The notes: a model not told the origin generated them from the sequence alone. Positions 27,125 to 35,794 are shown, numbered from the stretch's first letter. The stretch: 64,000 nt of DNA from Streptomyces sp. ISL-1 (GCF_018614585.1 NZ_JAGGOI010000031.1:186001-250000); one strand, 5' to 3'. Translations and numbers: made by a program.

Positions 27125-28038
27125 CGGAGGAGTGCGTGCCGTACCTGTAGCTCGAAGCCGGGCGAGGCGATGGGGCATGCCGCGGGCGCTACGGGGCAAC
27201 CGATGTGCGGGGCGACCCCGCCCCGAGTACCGCGACAACAGAGGGGATGCCGAAGATGGCTTCCAGGCTGTCCACGATCGTCCGTGAACTGCAGCGGCAC
27301 GGGATCATGCGTCGACGTCGCTCCGCCCCGCCCTCCCGTATCGGGAGGGGCCCGCACGGCGTGTCGAAATTGGCTGTCGCCCGCCAGTTCGTTCAGGCTG
27401 TCCGCACCCGCGTCGGCTCGAGCCATCGCTGACGCCGGGCGCCGGTGAACACCTAGGCAGTCTCGTTTGGATCACCGGGCCGACCACAAGAAGATGCCTG
27501 CAACGTGGAGTCCGGCCAGGTAGATCGTCGCGGTGCGCCGGCCAGCGACGCCCAAGGAAACGACCGAAGTGCTGGCCGTCAAGCTTCGCTCATACGGCGG
27601 AGCCGGTCAGCGGTCGGGCGGGAACTGATCGCCGAACATCGGCAGGCCGCTGGCGGACTCAGCGTGGGTCGCCTCATCCTGTAGGACGTCCCAGTGTTCG
27701 GCGAGCTTGCCGTTTTCCATGCGTACCACGTCGGCCGCCAACGCCCATGGGAGAGCACCAAGTGCTCAACGGTCAGGTGGCCGCGGCGAGCGATCGGTCA
27801 TCGAAGGCCGGTCCCTCGGCGGCAAGCGGTGGGCGGCATAGCCTGGGCCGACGGGGGCAGGCGCAGAGCGAGAGCGCTACGGTGGTTGCAGCGTGCATGT
27901 TGTTGGGCGCCAGTCTCGGCACTGGATGCCAGGATCTCGGGCTGTGGTGAGCGGGCGTACGGCGGCTGCGGCTTGGCCCGGCGGTCCGTAGCTTCTGCCA
28001 CGCCGGGTCTCGGTTTCCTACATGAGAAGCGGGATGAC
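27125..28038. other. Gene-poor stretch with a SnoaL-like remnant
   Basis: About 900 bases without a convincing intact gene. A short frame from ATG 27247 (61 residues, very basic) has no supporting features. The minus strand near 27607-27744 carries the tail of an NTF2-fold protein, listed separately. The final part leads into the phosphatase gene. Confidence 0.4.
27607..27744 (-). pseudogene. C-terminal remnant of a SnoaL-like protein
   Basis: The minus strand reads ADVVRMENGKLAEHWDVLQ, then a short tail and a stop. This is the hallmark last strand and helix of SnoaL/NTF2-like cyclases and isomerases. Upstream the frame is lost and no start remains, so this is a fragment about 45 residues long. 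Confidence 0.5.
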
Positions 28039-29214
28039 GTGGACAAATTCGCTGCGGTGGAGCAGGCGCTGCGCACGGCCCCTCCCCACGCCCTGCTCGG
28101 CGTCGTGACGGAGGCGTTCACTGAGCACTACGGCGCGGAAAAGGTGGAGCTGAGGCTCGCCGACTACGGCATGCACAGCCTTCAGGCCGTGGAATCCGTG
28201 CCGTTCGTCACCGAACCGGTCCTGATCCACAACAGCCCGCAAGGCCGCGCCTTCGGGGCCCAGGAACCGGTGGTCACGAACGGTCTCGCCGACCGGTCGG
28301 TGGATGTGCACCTCCCGGTCACGATCCGCGGCGACCGGATGGGCGTGCTGTCCGCGCGGCTGCCGGAGGACGGCTATAGGCAGGCGCTTGTGCCGGAGAT
28401 GCAGCACATCTGTGAGGCTCTGGGGCACGAGATCCTGGTTGCCGAACGCGACACCGACCTCTATGTTCTGGCCCGACGTGCCGCCCGGCTCACCCTTGCC
28501 GCGGAGATGCAGTGGCAGCTGCTGCCGGGCCACTCCTGCTCCCGCCCCGAGTTCTCCCTGGGTGCGCACCTGGAACCGGCCTATGCGATCTTCGGCGACA
28601 ACTACGACTGGTCCGCCTCCGCCGACCACCTGACGCTCACCGTGAGCAACGGCATGGGGCAGGGCATCGATGCCGCCCTGCTCACCAACCTCGCCGTCAA
28701 CGCCATGCGTAACGCGAGACGCGCCGGTCTCGACCTCGCAGGCCAGGCCACCCTCGCCGACCAGGCGGTCTACGCCCAGTACCAGGGCCGCGCCCATGTC
28801 TCCGTACTGCTGCTGCGCTTCAACCTCAGCACCGGTGACTTGGAAGCGGTCGACGCGGGCTCGCCCCGCTTGTGGCGGCTGCGCGACGGCACCGTGGACC
28901 CGATCTCCTTCGATGAGCAGTTGCCCCTGGGCATGTTCGAGGACACCGTGTACGCAGCCCAGCACTTCACAGTGCGTCCCGGCGACCGGTTGCTCTTCGG
29001 AAGTGACGGGGTGTATGACGCCGCTTCCCCCGTCGGGGAGCGCTACGGCGAGCGGGCGTTGGCCCGCTCGCTGACCGGTACGAGACTTCTCCCGCCGACC
29101 CAGGTCCCCGGTGCCGTGCTGCGTGAGCTTGCCGGATACCACGGGGAGACTCCGCTCGACGACGACGCACTGGTCGTCTGCCTCGACTGGAACGGACAAC
29201 CCGACGGCGACTGA
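28039..29214 (+). CDS. SpoIIE-type PP2C serine phosphatase
   Basis: 391 residues from GTG 28039. Residues 1-140 form a sensor-like region without a recognisable PAS or GAF motif. The phosphatase domain follows: LAAEMQWQLLP, FGDNYDWSASADHLTLTVSNGMGQGIDAALLTNLAVNAMRN, VLLLRFNLSTGDLEAVDAGSP, GDRLLFGSDGVYDA and DDDALVVCLDW. Two of the usual metal aspartates are changed: the GGD of most members appears here as FGDN, and the DGMGHG as NGMGQG. It probably dephosphorylates STAS antagonists. A tandem remnant of a similar gene lies near 31430. Confidence 0.83.
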   Translation: MDKFAAVEQALRTAPPHALLGVVTEAFTEHYGAEKVELRLADYGMHSLQAVESVPFVTEPVLIHNSPQGRAFGAQEPVVTNGLADRSVDVHLPVTIRGDRMGVLSARLPEDGYRQALVPEMQHICEALGHEILVAERDTDLYVLARRAARLTLAAEMQWQLLPGHSCSRPEFSLGAHLEPAYAIFGDNYDWSASADHLTLTVSNGMGQGIDAALLTNLAVNAMRNARRAGLDLAGQATLADQAVYAQYQGRAHVSVLLLRFNLSTGDLEAVDAGSPRLWRLRDGTVDPISFDEQLPLGMFEDTVYAAQHFTVRPGDRLLFGSDGVYDAASPVGERYGERALARSLTGTRLLPPTQVPGAVLRELAGYHGETPLDDDALVVCLDWNGQPDGD

Positions 29215-29422
29215 CTGGTAACGCCCCGCTGTGGCGTCTTGCTTCGCTGCGCCGGCTGCGAGAGGGGAACGTCGAAGTCGAGCTGCCTCATGCCAATTGA
29301 ACTGGAGGCGGCCCATTCACCGTCTGTGATACGGGCGCCCTTCTCTTCTCTTATATCTGGTTTGCGTGGCGATGCTGCGGGCAAACGGCGATCATCAGGC
29401 CTCTGTTCGAAAGGTGATTTCT

Positions 29423-29617
29423 ATGCGCAAGAACGAAAAAACCCGGGCCAAGGTCGAGCAGGCTGAGGGAAAGGTAAAGGAAGGCGCAGGACGCGCCGTC
29501 GGAAATGAGCGGCTGACGGCCGAGGGACGAGCGGAACAGTCGCAGGGTGATGTGCGCGAAGCCAAGGAAAAGATGAAGGGCGGAGCGCGCAAGGCCAAGG
29601 ATGCCTTCAAGCGATAG
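29423..29617 (+). CDS. CsbD family stress protein
   Basis: 64 residues, very polar and repetitive: AKVEQAEGKVKEGAGRAVGN followed by a matching second repeat ending KDAFKR. CsbD proteins are small general-stress proteins of unknown action, controlled by the SigB-type regulon in other Gram-positive bacteria. The ATG follows aaggtgat. It is followed by a strong terminator. Confidence 0.9.
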   Translation: MRKNEKTRAKVEQAEGKVKEGAGRAVGNERLTAEGRAEQSQGDVREAKEKMKGGARKAKDAFKR

Positions 29618-29639
29618 CGATGGCGATATCGCGCGACAC

Positions 29640-29673
29640 GTGCCGCCGACCACTTCTGCGTGGTCGGCGGCAC
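29640..29673 (+). terminator. Strong hairpin after csbD
   Basis: A perfect 14-pair stem, GTGCCGCCGACCAC with its complement, and a six-base loop, 22 bases after the CsbD stop. Confidence 0.85.
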
Positions 29674-29777
29674 TGATGTCTGCGGACGCATACGCGGAAA
29701 CTGTCCGGAGAAACATGGCGCATCGTGCGAGTATCGCTCCCTGTGCGGGGCATCCGGCATTTCGGAGGTGATGAGAA

Positions 29778-29948
29778 ATGGTTCCCCTGCTTCTCGTCCT
29801 ATTGCTTGCCCTCATCCTTTTCGGGGCCGGTTTCGCGCTCAAGGCCCTGTGGTGGATCGCCGTCATCGTGCTGGTGGTGTGGTTGCTGGGATTCGTGCTT
29901 CGACCCGCGGCTTCAGGCGGCCGACGGGGCCGCTGGTACCGCTGGTAA
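29778..29948 (+). CDS. 56-residue hydrophobic membrane protein, copy B
   Basis: Too short for usual ORF lists but well supported. The ATG at 29778 follows a near-perfect ggaggtgat at 29764-29772. The product differs from copy A at 23545 at only a few positions (IL to VL, VVRPAGS to VLRPAAS) and ends in the same GRRGRWYRW. It sits between CsbD and the PRC-barrel gene, in a stress-related group. Function unknown. Confidence 0.85.
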   Translation: MVPLLLVLLLALILFGAGFALKALWWIAVIVLVVWLLGFVLRPAASGGRRGRWYRW

Positions 29949-30022
29949 GAAATCCGGCCGGCCCGCGGGCACGCGCTGAGCAGCCTTTATCCGCACGCAA
30001 TTCACCAATGGAAGGAATCCTC

Positions 30023-30373
30023 ATGGACCCGAACCTCTGGGCCTACACCCCCACCTCCGGTCGCACGACGGATGCCAGCCTGATCGGCTACAAGGTCGAG
30101 GCGACCGACGGCAGCATCGGGAAGGTCGACAAGCACTCCGACGAAGTGGGCTCCGCGCACCTCGTGGTCGACACCGGTCCGTGGATCTTCGGCAAGCGTG
30201 TCCAGTTGCCTGCCGGCATCATTTCCAGCATCGATGCCGCCGCGGAGATCGTCTACGTCTCACGTACGAAGGACGAGATCAAGAACGCTCCGGAGTTCGA
30301 CGAGGACCCGCACACCGATGACCGGGACTACCGCGAGAGGCTCGGCGGCTACTACGGCGGCTTCATGGGCTGA
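30023..30373 (+). CDS. PRC-barrel domain protein
   Basis: 116 residues, ATG after ggaagga. Residues 20-85 form the PRC-barrel: DASLIGYKVEATDGSIGKVDKHSDE, HLVVDTGPWIFGKRVQLPAGII and EIVYVSRTKDEIKNAPEF, followed by an acidic and Gly/Tyr-rich tail. PRC-barrels mediate protein or RNA contact; stress-induced stand-alone versions are common in Streptomyces. A strong terminator follows. Confidence 0.9.
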   Translation: MDPNLWAYTPTSGRTTDASLIGYKVEATDGSIGKVDKHSDEVGSAHLVVDTGPWIFGKRVQLPAGIISSIDAAAEIVYVSRTKDEIKNAPEFDEDPHTDDRDYRERLGGYYGGFMG

Positions 30374-30388
30374 CGGCTCATTCCAGGG

Positions 30389-30423
30389 TGGGGCAGACCG
30401 GAACGCGGTTCCGGTCTGCCCCA
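30389..30423 (+). terminator. Strong hairpin between PRC-barrel and MarR genes
   Basis: A perfect 16-pair stem, left arm TGGGGCAGACCGGAAC, with a GCG loop, 16 bases after the PRC-barrel stop. It could serve both convergent genes. Confidence 0.9.
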
Positions 30424-30512
30424 CGTCTGTCTGATCCCCGTTTCGTGTGTCAGGCAGTCGACCGGAATTGATGGAGCGAGCGGTGCGGAGCAGTTCGCTT
30501 CTGCAGGCGACG

Positions 30513-31019
30513 TCAGGCGGACCGGACGTCCTTGGCCGCCAGTCTCCGCCGTGGGACAGCGCCTGCTCCCTCCAGTGCGCCCTGGAAGCCGCCGAGCCCC
30601 TTCAGGAGCGCTTTACGCTCCGAGGGCGTCATCGCGGCGATCACCGCCTGCAGTGCCTCCTGTCGCTGTGCCCTCAGGTCGCGCAAGTACGCCTTGCCGC
30701 TACTGGTCAGGTGCAGTTCCAGCTCCCGTCGGCTGACCGGGCTCGGCAGCCGCTGGACGAACCCGAGGGCCTCCAGCCGATCGCACAGCCGGCTCACCGA
30801 CGGCGCTGCGGAGCCCAGCAGTTCGCCCAGCGTACGGAGGTTGATGCCGTCCTCCCGGTCCAGGCTGTACAGCACGCGAAGCTGGGACGGCGACACGGGG
30901 GTTGAGGACGCCATGTCCTTGCCGCGCTCCCACAGCACCTCAAGGAGCTCGATGACCTCGCGCGCCGCCCGAGCGGTTTCCTGCGGCCGGCTCTGAGGGG
31001 AAGCGGGGTTCGCTTCCAT
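30513..31019 (-). CDS. MarR-family regulator
   Basis: 168 residues from ATG 31019; a GTG four codons earlier is also possible. The winged helix is complete: SPSQLRVLYSLDREDGINLRTLGELLG, SAAPSVSRLCDRLEALGFVQRLPS, SRRELELHLTSSGKAYL, and a C-terminal dimer helix. It probably responds to a small ligand or oxidant. It is convergent with the PRC-barrel gene and no clear target operator could be identified. Confidence 0.88.
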   Translation of the reverse strand: MEANPASPQSRPQETARAAREVIELLEVLWERGKDMASSTPVSPSQLRVLYSLDREDGINLRTLGELLGSAAPSVSRLCDRLEALGFVQRLPSPVSRRELELHLTSSGKAYLRDLRAQRQEALQAVIAAMTPSERKALLKGLGGFQGALEGAGAVPRRRLAAKDVRSA

Positions 31020-31031
31020 ATCTAGCGACAC

Positions 31032-31896
31032 TCCGAATCAGACGTCCTCGGCCGGTGGCGCCGGCCCTGTGCCGGGGTCCCCTTCTCCATATTTCTCCAG
31101 AAAGCGCTATTGGTTGGGTGGAACGACGCGTGAGGGTGGGACTCGCTTTGCGCGGAGCCCCCGGCACATGGCTTGCTGTACTCCCTCCGCGTCAACCTCG
31201 CGCGCTACTTTGCTGCAACAGCGACCGATGATCGTGACATCGAGCCTGGCCGGAGAGTCTTCTCCGCACAACAATCATAACTTTCCACTCCACGGTTCAC
31301 GGCGTACCTCCCTGTGACGGTTCGACGCGACAGGTGTGGGGTTTTTGTGGTCACGTTGCCGGGGTACGTAATTCTCCAGATGTGCTCGAGCAGCTCGCCG
31401 CCACCACACGGCTGTGCAACGCGAAGCACGGCCGCAGCGCCCGCTCACCCTGGCTGCCGAGATGCGGTGGCAGCTGATGCCGACCGCTCGTGCTGACGCG
31501 AGGAGTTCGACCTTCAGCCGTACTGTCCGCAGGTCGGGCTGCGGGAGGCGCCGCGCACGGCGCCGCGCACGGCGCCGGGCCGGAGAGGCGGACTGGTGGT
31601 CTGCCTGGGACCGGTCCTGAGGCCGGCAGACGCGGCGCAGCGGTCCGCCTGTGGGTTCTGGCCTCGCGGTAGTGAGCGACTCCCAATTCGGCGCGTCGTT
31701 GCCGAACTTGATTGAGCCCCCCGAATAGATGCTTCGTGCTGCTGCCGACCGTGTGCGTGACTTTGGTGTCACGCGGGAGAACAGGGGAAGGCGAGTGAGT
31801 AAGCAGGCCGTACGGAGAGTACTCACCGCTGGCGCCGCACATGAGTCCCGGTTTCCGAGGACGTGCGGAAGCCATTCCGGAAACGGAGGAAGGTGC
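31032..31896. other. Gene-free stretch with a phosphatase remnant
   Basis: About 860 bases with no intact gene. The plus strand near 31420-31530 reads PLTLAAEMRWQLMP, then ADARS. This matches the start of the SpoIIE domain (LTLAAEMQWQLLP) of the phosphatase at 28039, and nothing of that domain remains after it. A 12-base unit ggcgccgcgcac is repeated in tandem at 31548-31571. Confidence 0.5.
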
Positions 31897-32256
31897 GTGA
31901 TGATCATTACCTCGGCGGATGCAGATATCGGCGATGCCCGTCGTGCCACGTCGGAATTCGTCGGGCAGGTCTGGTCGCACGCGGCCGTCGACGATGTGGT
32001 CCTGGTGGTTTCCGAACTGGTCACCAACGCCGCGAAGCACACGGTCGGTTGGTGGCGGCTGAGGGTCCAGGTCCAACGACAGAGGCTGGTTGTGGACGTC
32101 GAGGACTCCAGCTGGGCTCCACCTGTCTCCCGGGCGCCCGACCTCGGTGCGGCAGGCGGACGGGGCTGGCCCATCGTGCAGCATCTGGCCGGCAGCGTCG
32201 AGGTGCTGCGAGGCTCCAGTGGCAAGACGGTGCGCGCGAGTTGGTTCTGCTCATAG
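31897..32256 (+). CDS. HATPase anti-sigma-type ATP-binding protein
   Basis: 119 residues from GTG 31897, six bases after ggagga; the next codon is ATG and also possible. The GHKL fold of RsbW/SpoIIAB relatives is seen: VDDVVLVVSELVTNAAKHT (N box), LVVDVEDSSWAPP (G1-like) and GGRGWPIVQHLAGSVEV (G2). Streptomyces has dozens of such stand-alone ATPases that probably act as anti-sigma kinases. It overlaps the end of the convergent PNPOx gene. Confidence 0.85.
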   Translation: MMIITSADADIGDARRATSEFVGQVWSHAAVDDVVLVVSELVTNAAKHTVGWWRLRVQVQRQRLVVDVEDSSWAPPVSRAPDLGAAGGRGWPIVQHLAGSVEVLRGSSGKTVRASWFCS

Positions 32257-32853
32257 GCCGAGGAGTGCTGTCACGAAGTAGTCGGCGTCCTTCGGACGGT
32301 CGCCGGAGGTCCCGCGGTTGCGCGGTGCAGGCTCCAGATGGGGAATGTGTTTGGAGCAGTGCACGTACGCCTCTTCCACCACGATGTGGACCCACAGGTC
32401 CGCGCGCCGCCCGGGTGCGCTGTCGAGGGGGAGGTGCGGGTAGGCCGACCGCTGGTCCACATCGCGGTTCAGTCGTGCGGTTCCGTTGATGTGCAGACCG
32501 ATGTGATGGTGCGTGAAGTCGAGAAACATGAGGCCGATGTGGGGGTTCTCGGTGATGTTCCCGGCGCTGGCCATCACACCGTTTCCGCGGTACTCGGGGT
32601 ATGTGAGGGTTCGGTCGTCCAGGACGCTGACGAAGCCGGCAGGGCCGGCGCGGAAGCTGCTGTCGCAGGCGCCGATTGCGTCGGCGGTGGAAAGGAACAC
32701 CATGTTCTGGCGGCCTATGAACTCGCGCATCGACGGGGTCAGCCCGCTGTGCACCTGGCGGTCGTAGAAGCCTGAGGCCTGCTCCTCGGTGCCGAGCCGA
32801 CGCTGCAACTCGTGCTCCCCCGCAGAGCCGTGGGGCATGTGGTGATGGGTCAC
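32251..32853 (-). CDS. Pyridoxamine-5'-phosphate-oxidase-like flavin protein
   Basis: 200 residues. The split-barrel core is MVFLSTADAIGACDSSFRAGPAGFVSVLDDRTLTYPEYRGNGVMASAGNITENPHIGLMFLDF, followed by HINGTARL and VHIVVEEAYVHCSKHIPHL. The NPHIGLMFLDF strand and the VHCSKHIP end are characteristic of the PNPOx/general-stress family. Members bind FMN, F420 or haem. Substrate unknown. The N-terminus is His-rich (MTHHHMPHGS). Confidence 0.87.
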   Translation of the reverse strand: MTHHHMPHGSAGEHELQRRLGTEEQASGFYDRQVHSGLTPSMREFIGRQNMVFLSTADAIGACDSSFRAGPAGFVSVLDDRTLTYPEYRGNGVMASAGNITENPHIGLMFLDFTHHHIGLHINGTARLNRDVDQRSAYPHLPLDSAPGRRADLWVHIVVEEAYVHCSKHIPHLEPAPRNRGTSGDRPKDADYFVTALLGL

Positions 32854-33265
32854 GGAGGTATGCCTCTTCTTGTTGGACGTGAGCGGTTTCCAGCGGAGCG
32901 TTCAAACGGGCATATCGGGCGGGCCGTGATGGATCAGCGACGGCGGAACACCCCAAGCCGTGAGCGCCTCCGCCGCCGCCATGATTATGCCGGGAGGCTC
33001 CCCGCTGAGGAATGCTCGGTACCTGCCCCAGCGGCCCTCACCACAGAATGCCTACGTTGCGCGTGACACGTGAGCCGACGTTCTCATGGCCGGCCCTTCA
33101 GCGGAACCGGTGCGGGGCAAGCCACTTGATTCGCTCCCCGTCACCCCTGCGCCGGATCATGACCTTTATCCGCGGCCCGTGCCGCCCGGACGAGTCGATC
33201 GAATTCCGTCCTTGTCCGACAGTCTTTTGAGTAGGGTGGCGGCGATCGAGGAGGGGAGATCACGG
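32854..33265. other. Intergenic stretch
   Basis: No gene visible. A weak promoter-like pair, TTGTCC with TAGGGT 14 bases later (about 33212-33237), precedes the three-gene operon. The ribosome binding site gagggga is at 33250-33256. Confidence 0.35.
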
Positions 33266-33715
33266 ATGTCCGAGTTAGTGACAGCTGCTGCTGTCATCGC
33301 TCCGTTCATCAGCACCGCCGCCGCATCCTTCACAGGCGCCGTGGTTGAGTCGGCTCAGACGAGGATCGCGGACAGTGCAGTGGATCGTGGCCAGAGGTTT
33401 CTGGCCCGGCTGTTGAACCGCGGAGCCGACGATCCGCCACAGACGCCGCAGGAAACGGATGCGGTCGCGGTCATCGAGCGTCTCGAGGGCGAGGACCGAA
33501 AGATTCTGGCAGCTGCCGTCGGGAAATGGCTCGTCGAGGAAGGCGACTTGAGTGCCGAGGCCCTCAGTCGGCACATCGAGCGGGCGCATGAGACGTACCA
33601 CTCGGGTGACACGTTCCATGTGACTTCCCACGGCGAGGGCGCGGCCGCAATTGGCAAGGTCCACACGGCGAACTTCACTTACAACCCCCGCCCGGAGCGG
33701 GAGGCCCGCAGTTGA
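33266..33715 (+). CDS. Unknown protein with C-terminal SHGEGxxAIGKV motif (TTA codon)
   Basis: 149 residues. Residues 1-30 are Ala-rich and hydrophobic (LVTAAAVIAPFISTAAASF), residues 60-115 helical (DAVAVIERLEGEDRKILAAAVGKWL), and residues 119-132 read VTSHGEGAAAIGKV followed by HTANFTYN. Codon 4 (33275-33277) is TTA, so production should need the bldA tRNA. It overlaps the next gene by four bases. The short Gly-rich strand motif resembles linkers seen between sensor and effector parts of bacterial conflict proteins, but I recognise no family. Confidence 0.65.
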   Translation: MSELVTAAAVIAPFISTAAASFTGAVVESAQTRIADSAVDRGQRFLARLLNRGADDPPQTPQETDAVAVIERLEGEDRKILAAAVGKWLVEEGDLSAEALSRHIERAHETYHSGDTFHVTSHGEGAAAIGKVHTANFTYNPRPEREARS

Positions 33716-34452
33716 CCGACGACCGCCGTGGTGACGATGTACAGGTCGCGTCCCATGGCGAGGGCGCACCCGCCATCGGTAAGGTCGGCAAGCTCTTCCT
33801 CAGCGTGTTCGTGGGCGATCCCGCCGAATTCATCGGCAACGTCAAACGCTGGAGCGGCTGGAACTGGCCACCGTTCTTCCTGGTGATCACCTTGGGCGCG
33901 GTCGCTCTGATCATCGCTCCTGGAGGGCCGACGGATCAGTTCTTCTGGGTATACGTCGCCATCGGCACCGCGGTGGTCGTGGCCTTCTGCCGGGTGATCG
34001 GTGTGGGCAGCCGCGACTCGTCCGCCGTGTGGCGCGCGCTGATGACAGGAGGGTCGCTGCTGCTGGCGGTCCTCGGGATCGTGGGAATGGATCACCTCGC
34101 GGACCACGGCGAGGTCGATGTGACGGGCCGCACGCGCATCTCGCCTGCCACGGGAACGAATGGATCAAGACTGCGCGTCGTGGTGAATGCGCCCCCGGAG
34201 CGCGCTCAGCTGCGCCTGGTGCTGACGGTCGCGGACGCAGTACCGGGAGCACAGTCGTGCACCCCTGACACCGAGATGGCGCTCCAGCTCCCCAACAACG
34301 CGAACACCCTCGTTGCCGACGTCACGAGTGGACAGCCGGTCGAGTTCCCGCTGGGCGGTCTGCGGGACCGGATTGTCGTCGACGTCGACCTGCTGACCGA
34401 GGACGGATGTCGCATGAGTGTGTCCGTGGCCGAAGCGGCACTCCATGACTGA
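33712..34452 (+). CDS. Membrane protein with N-terminal SHGEGxxAIGKV motif (unknown)
   Basis: 246 residues from a TTG overlapping the previous stop. Residues 12-25 read VASHGEGAPAIGKV, 12 of 14 identical to the motif of the upstream protein. Three membrane helices follow (FFLVITLGAVALIIA, FFWVYVAIGTAVVVAF, GGSLLLAVLGIVGM), then an extracellular beta-rich domain of about 115 residues with two cysteines. The shared motif suggests the two proteins bind the same partner or each other. No known family. Confidence 0.65.
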   Translation: MTDDRRGDDVQVASHGEGAPAIGKVGKLFLSVFVGDPAEFIGNVKRWSGWNWPPFFLVITLGAVALIIAPGGPTDQFFWVYVAIGTAVVVAFCRVIGVGSRDSSAVWRALMTGGSLLLAVLGIVGMDHLADHGEVDVTGRTRISPATGTNGSRLRVVVNAPPERAQLRLVLTVADAVPGAQSCTPDTEMALQLPNNANTLVADVTSGQPVEFPLGGLRDRIVVDVDLLTEDGCRMSVSVAEAALHD

Positions 34453-34463
34453 AAGGGCCGGCC

Positions 34464-35372
34464 ATGTCTCGAATTCCCTTAACCCAAAGGCGCATCCGGC
34501 CGTCTTCCTCGCGTCTCACGCCAGGAGTCGCCGTCTCACTCTTCGCCCTCGTGGGGCTGCTCTCGTGTTCCGCGGAGCCGGAACCCGAGTTCCTCGGCAG
34601 AGAGAGAGTCACCGTCGCGATGCACAACGACCTGCCAGGTCTGTCCTACGTCGACGACCACGGCCATTCCGGACTGGACTATCTGCTGTTCAAGCACGTC
34701 AGAGAAGAGCTGGACGTCGAGTTCAGCGACCCGGTCCCGGTGTCGTCCCGGGACCGTATAGCTCAATTGGTCTCAAAGCGCGCCGACATGACGATCGCTT
34801 CCTTCTCCATAACCCCGCAGCGCATGCTCGAGATCGATTTCGTCGGTCCCTACCTGAAGACGTGGCAGGGCTTCCTTGTGGGACCGGACGGCGCCGACGT
34901 GCAGACAATGGACGATCTGCGCGGCAAGCGCGTCTGCACATGGGACGGAACCACGTCCCAGGAGACCGTGGACGACACCAGGATCACCTCGGAGTGGGAG
35001 CCAGTGGTCAAGGATGACGCTTCCGACTGCATCGAGGCTCTCCTCGGCGGTCAGGTTGCCGCCGTGTCCACGGACCAGACGATCCTCTACGGCTTCGCCC
35101 AGCACCATGCCAAGGACGGCTTGCGTGTCGTGCCGGACCTGAAGGTGGGAGCGCCGCAGTACTACGGGATCGGGATACCGAAGGGGCACCGCGGGGACTG
35201 CCTCGAGCTCGCCGCGTGGCTGAAGACATACGTGGGCAGCAGTACTTGGAGCAAGGACATCGACACCTCCTTGCCTCTCCTCGCGGAAGGCGACCCTGAA
35301 CGGATCAACGAGCACAAACCGAGCACCGACGCCATCGATGCCCGATCGTGCCGTGACAAGGCGAGTCCCTGA
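34464..35372 (+). CDS. Extracellular solute-binding lipoprotein, SBP_bac_3 type (TTA codon)
   Basis: 302 residues with lipobox LLSC (Cys35). It has the family-3 pattern: VTVAMHNDLPGLSYVDDHGHSGLDYLLFKHV, RIAQLVSKRADMTIASFSITPQRMLEIDFVGPYLKTWQGFLV, DDLRGKRVCTWDGTT, and AAVSTDQTILYG. Such proteins bind polar amino acids, but no permease or ATPase is near, so it may be a sensor rather than part of an importer. Codon 6 (34479-34481) is TTA. It follows the membrane protein by 11 bases. Confidence 0.8.
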   Translation: MSRIPLTQRRIRPSSSRLTPGVAVSLFALVGLLSCSAEPEPEFLGRERVTVAMHNDLPGLSYVDDHGHSGLDYLLFKHVREELDVEFSDPVPVSSRDRIAQLVSKRADMTIASFSITPQRMLEIDFVGPYLKTWQGFLVGPDGADVQTMDDLRGKRVCTWDGTTSQETVDDTRITSEWEPVVKDDASDCIEALLGGQVAAVSTDQTILYGFAQHHAKDGLRVVPDLKVGAPQYYGIGIPKGHRGDCLELAAWLKTYVGSSTWSKDIDTSLPLLAEGDPERINEHKPSTDAIDARSCRDKASP

Positions 35373-35794
35373 CGGCTCCGGGCCGCCCGGGGCCGCGCGC
35401 CTCCGCGGGCGGCAACCCCATCCCCCCGCAGACCTGCTTGTCTTCGTCATCGGACTGACCGTCAGTTGGCTGCTCTGCGCCTGACTACCTGGGGTAGTGA
35501 GTCCTTGTCCGGGTCGAGTGGGGCAGTGGGGCACATATCGGCCGCGTTCTCGGACAGGTGCCGCCATCCGACCAGACAGGTCGGTTGTCGTGGGCCGGGC
35601 TACGAGGCCGGGCCCGCTGGGCACCGTTCCGAAAGCCTGACCGGCCGCCCCGTGGACCGCGCGGTGCGAGTCCGCGCTGCACGACCGCCGGGGCGGTACG
35701 CGCAAGCGGGAGGCGGGCGCCGGACCGAACCACCGGCTGGTCTCGGCGAGCGGTACGCCTGGGGTGGGGGAGCGGACCTCGTCGGGGGCCAGCT

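Noticed and set aside
27247..27432. 61-residue basic open frame
   Set aside because: No family, and gagggg is too close to the ATG for a normal site. The composition is of the shadow type.
34757..34771. tRNA-like D-loop sequence tatagctcaattggt
   Set aside because: It lies inside the solute-binding lipoprotein gene in frame (RIAQLVSKRA). No acceptor stem, anticodon arm or T-loop can be built around it.
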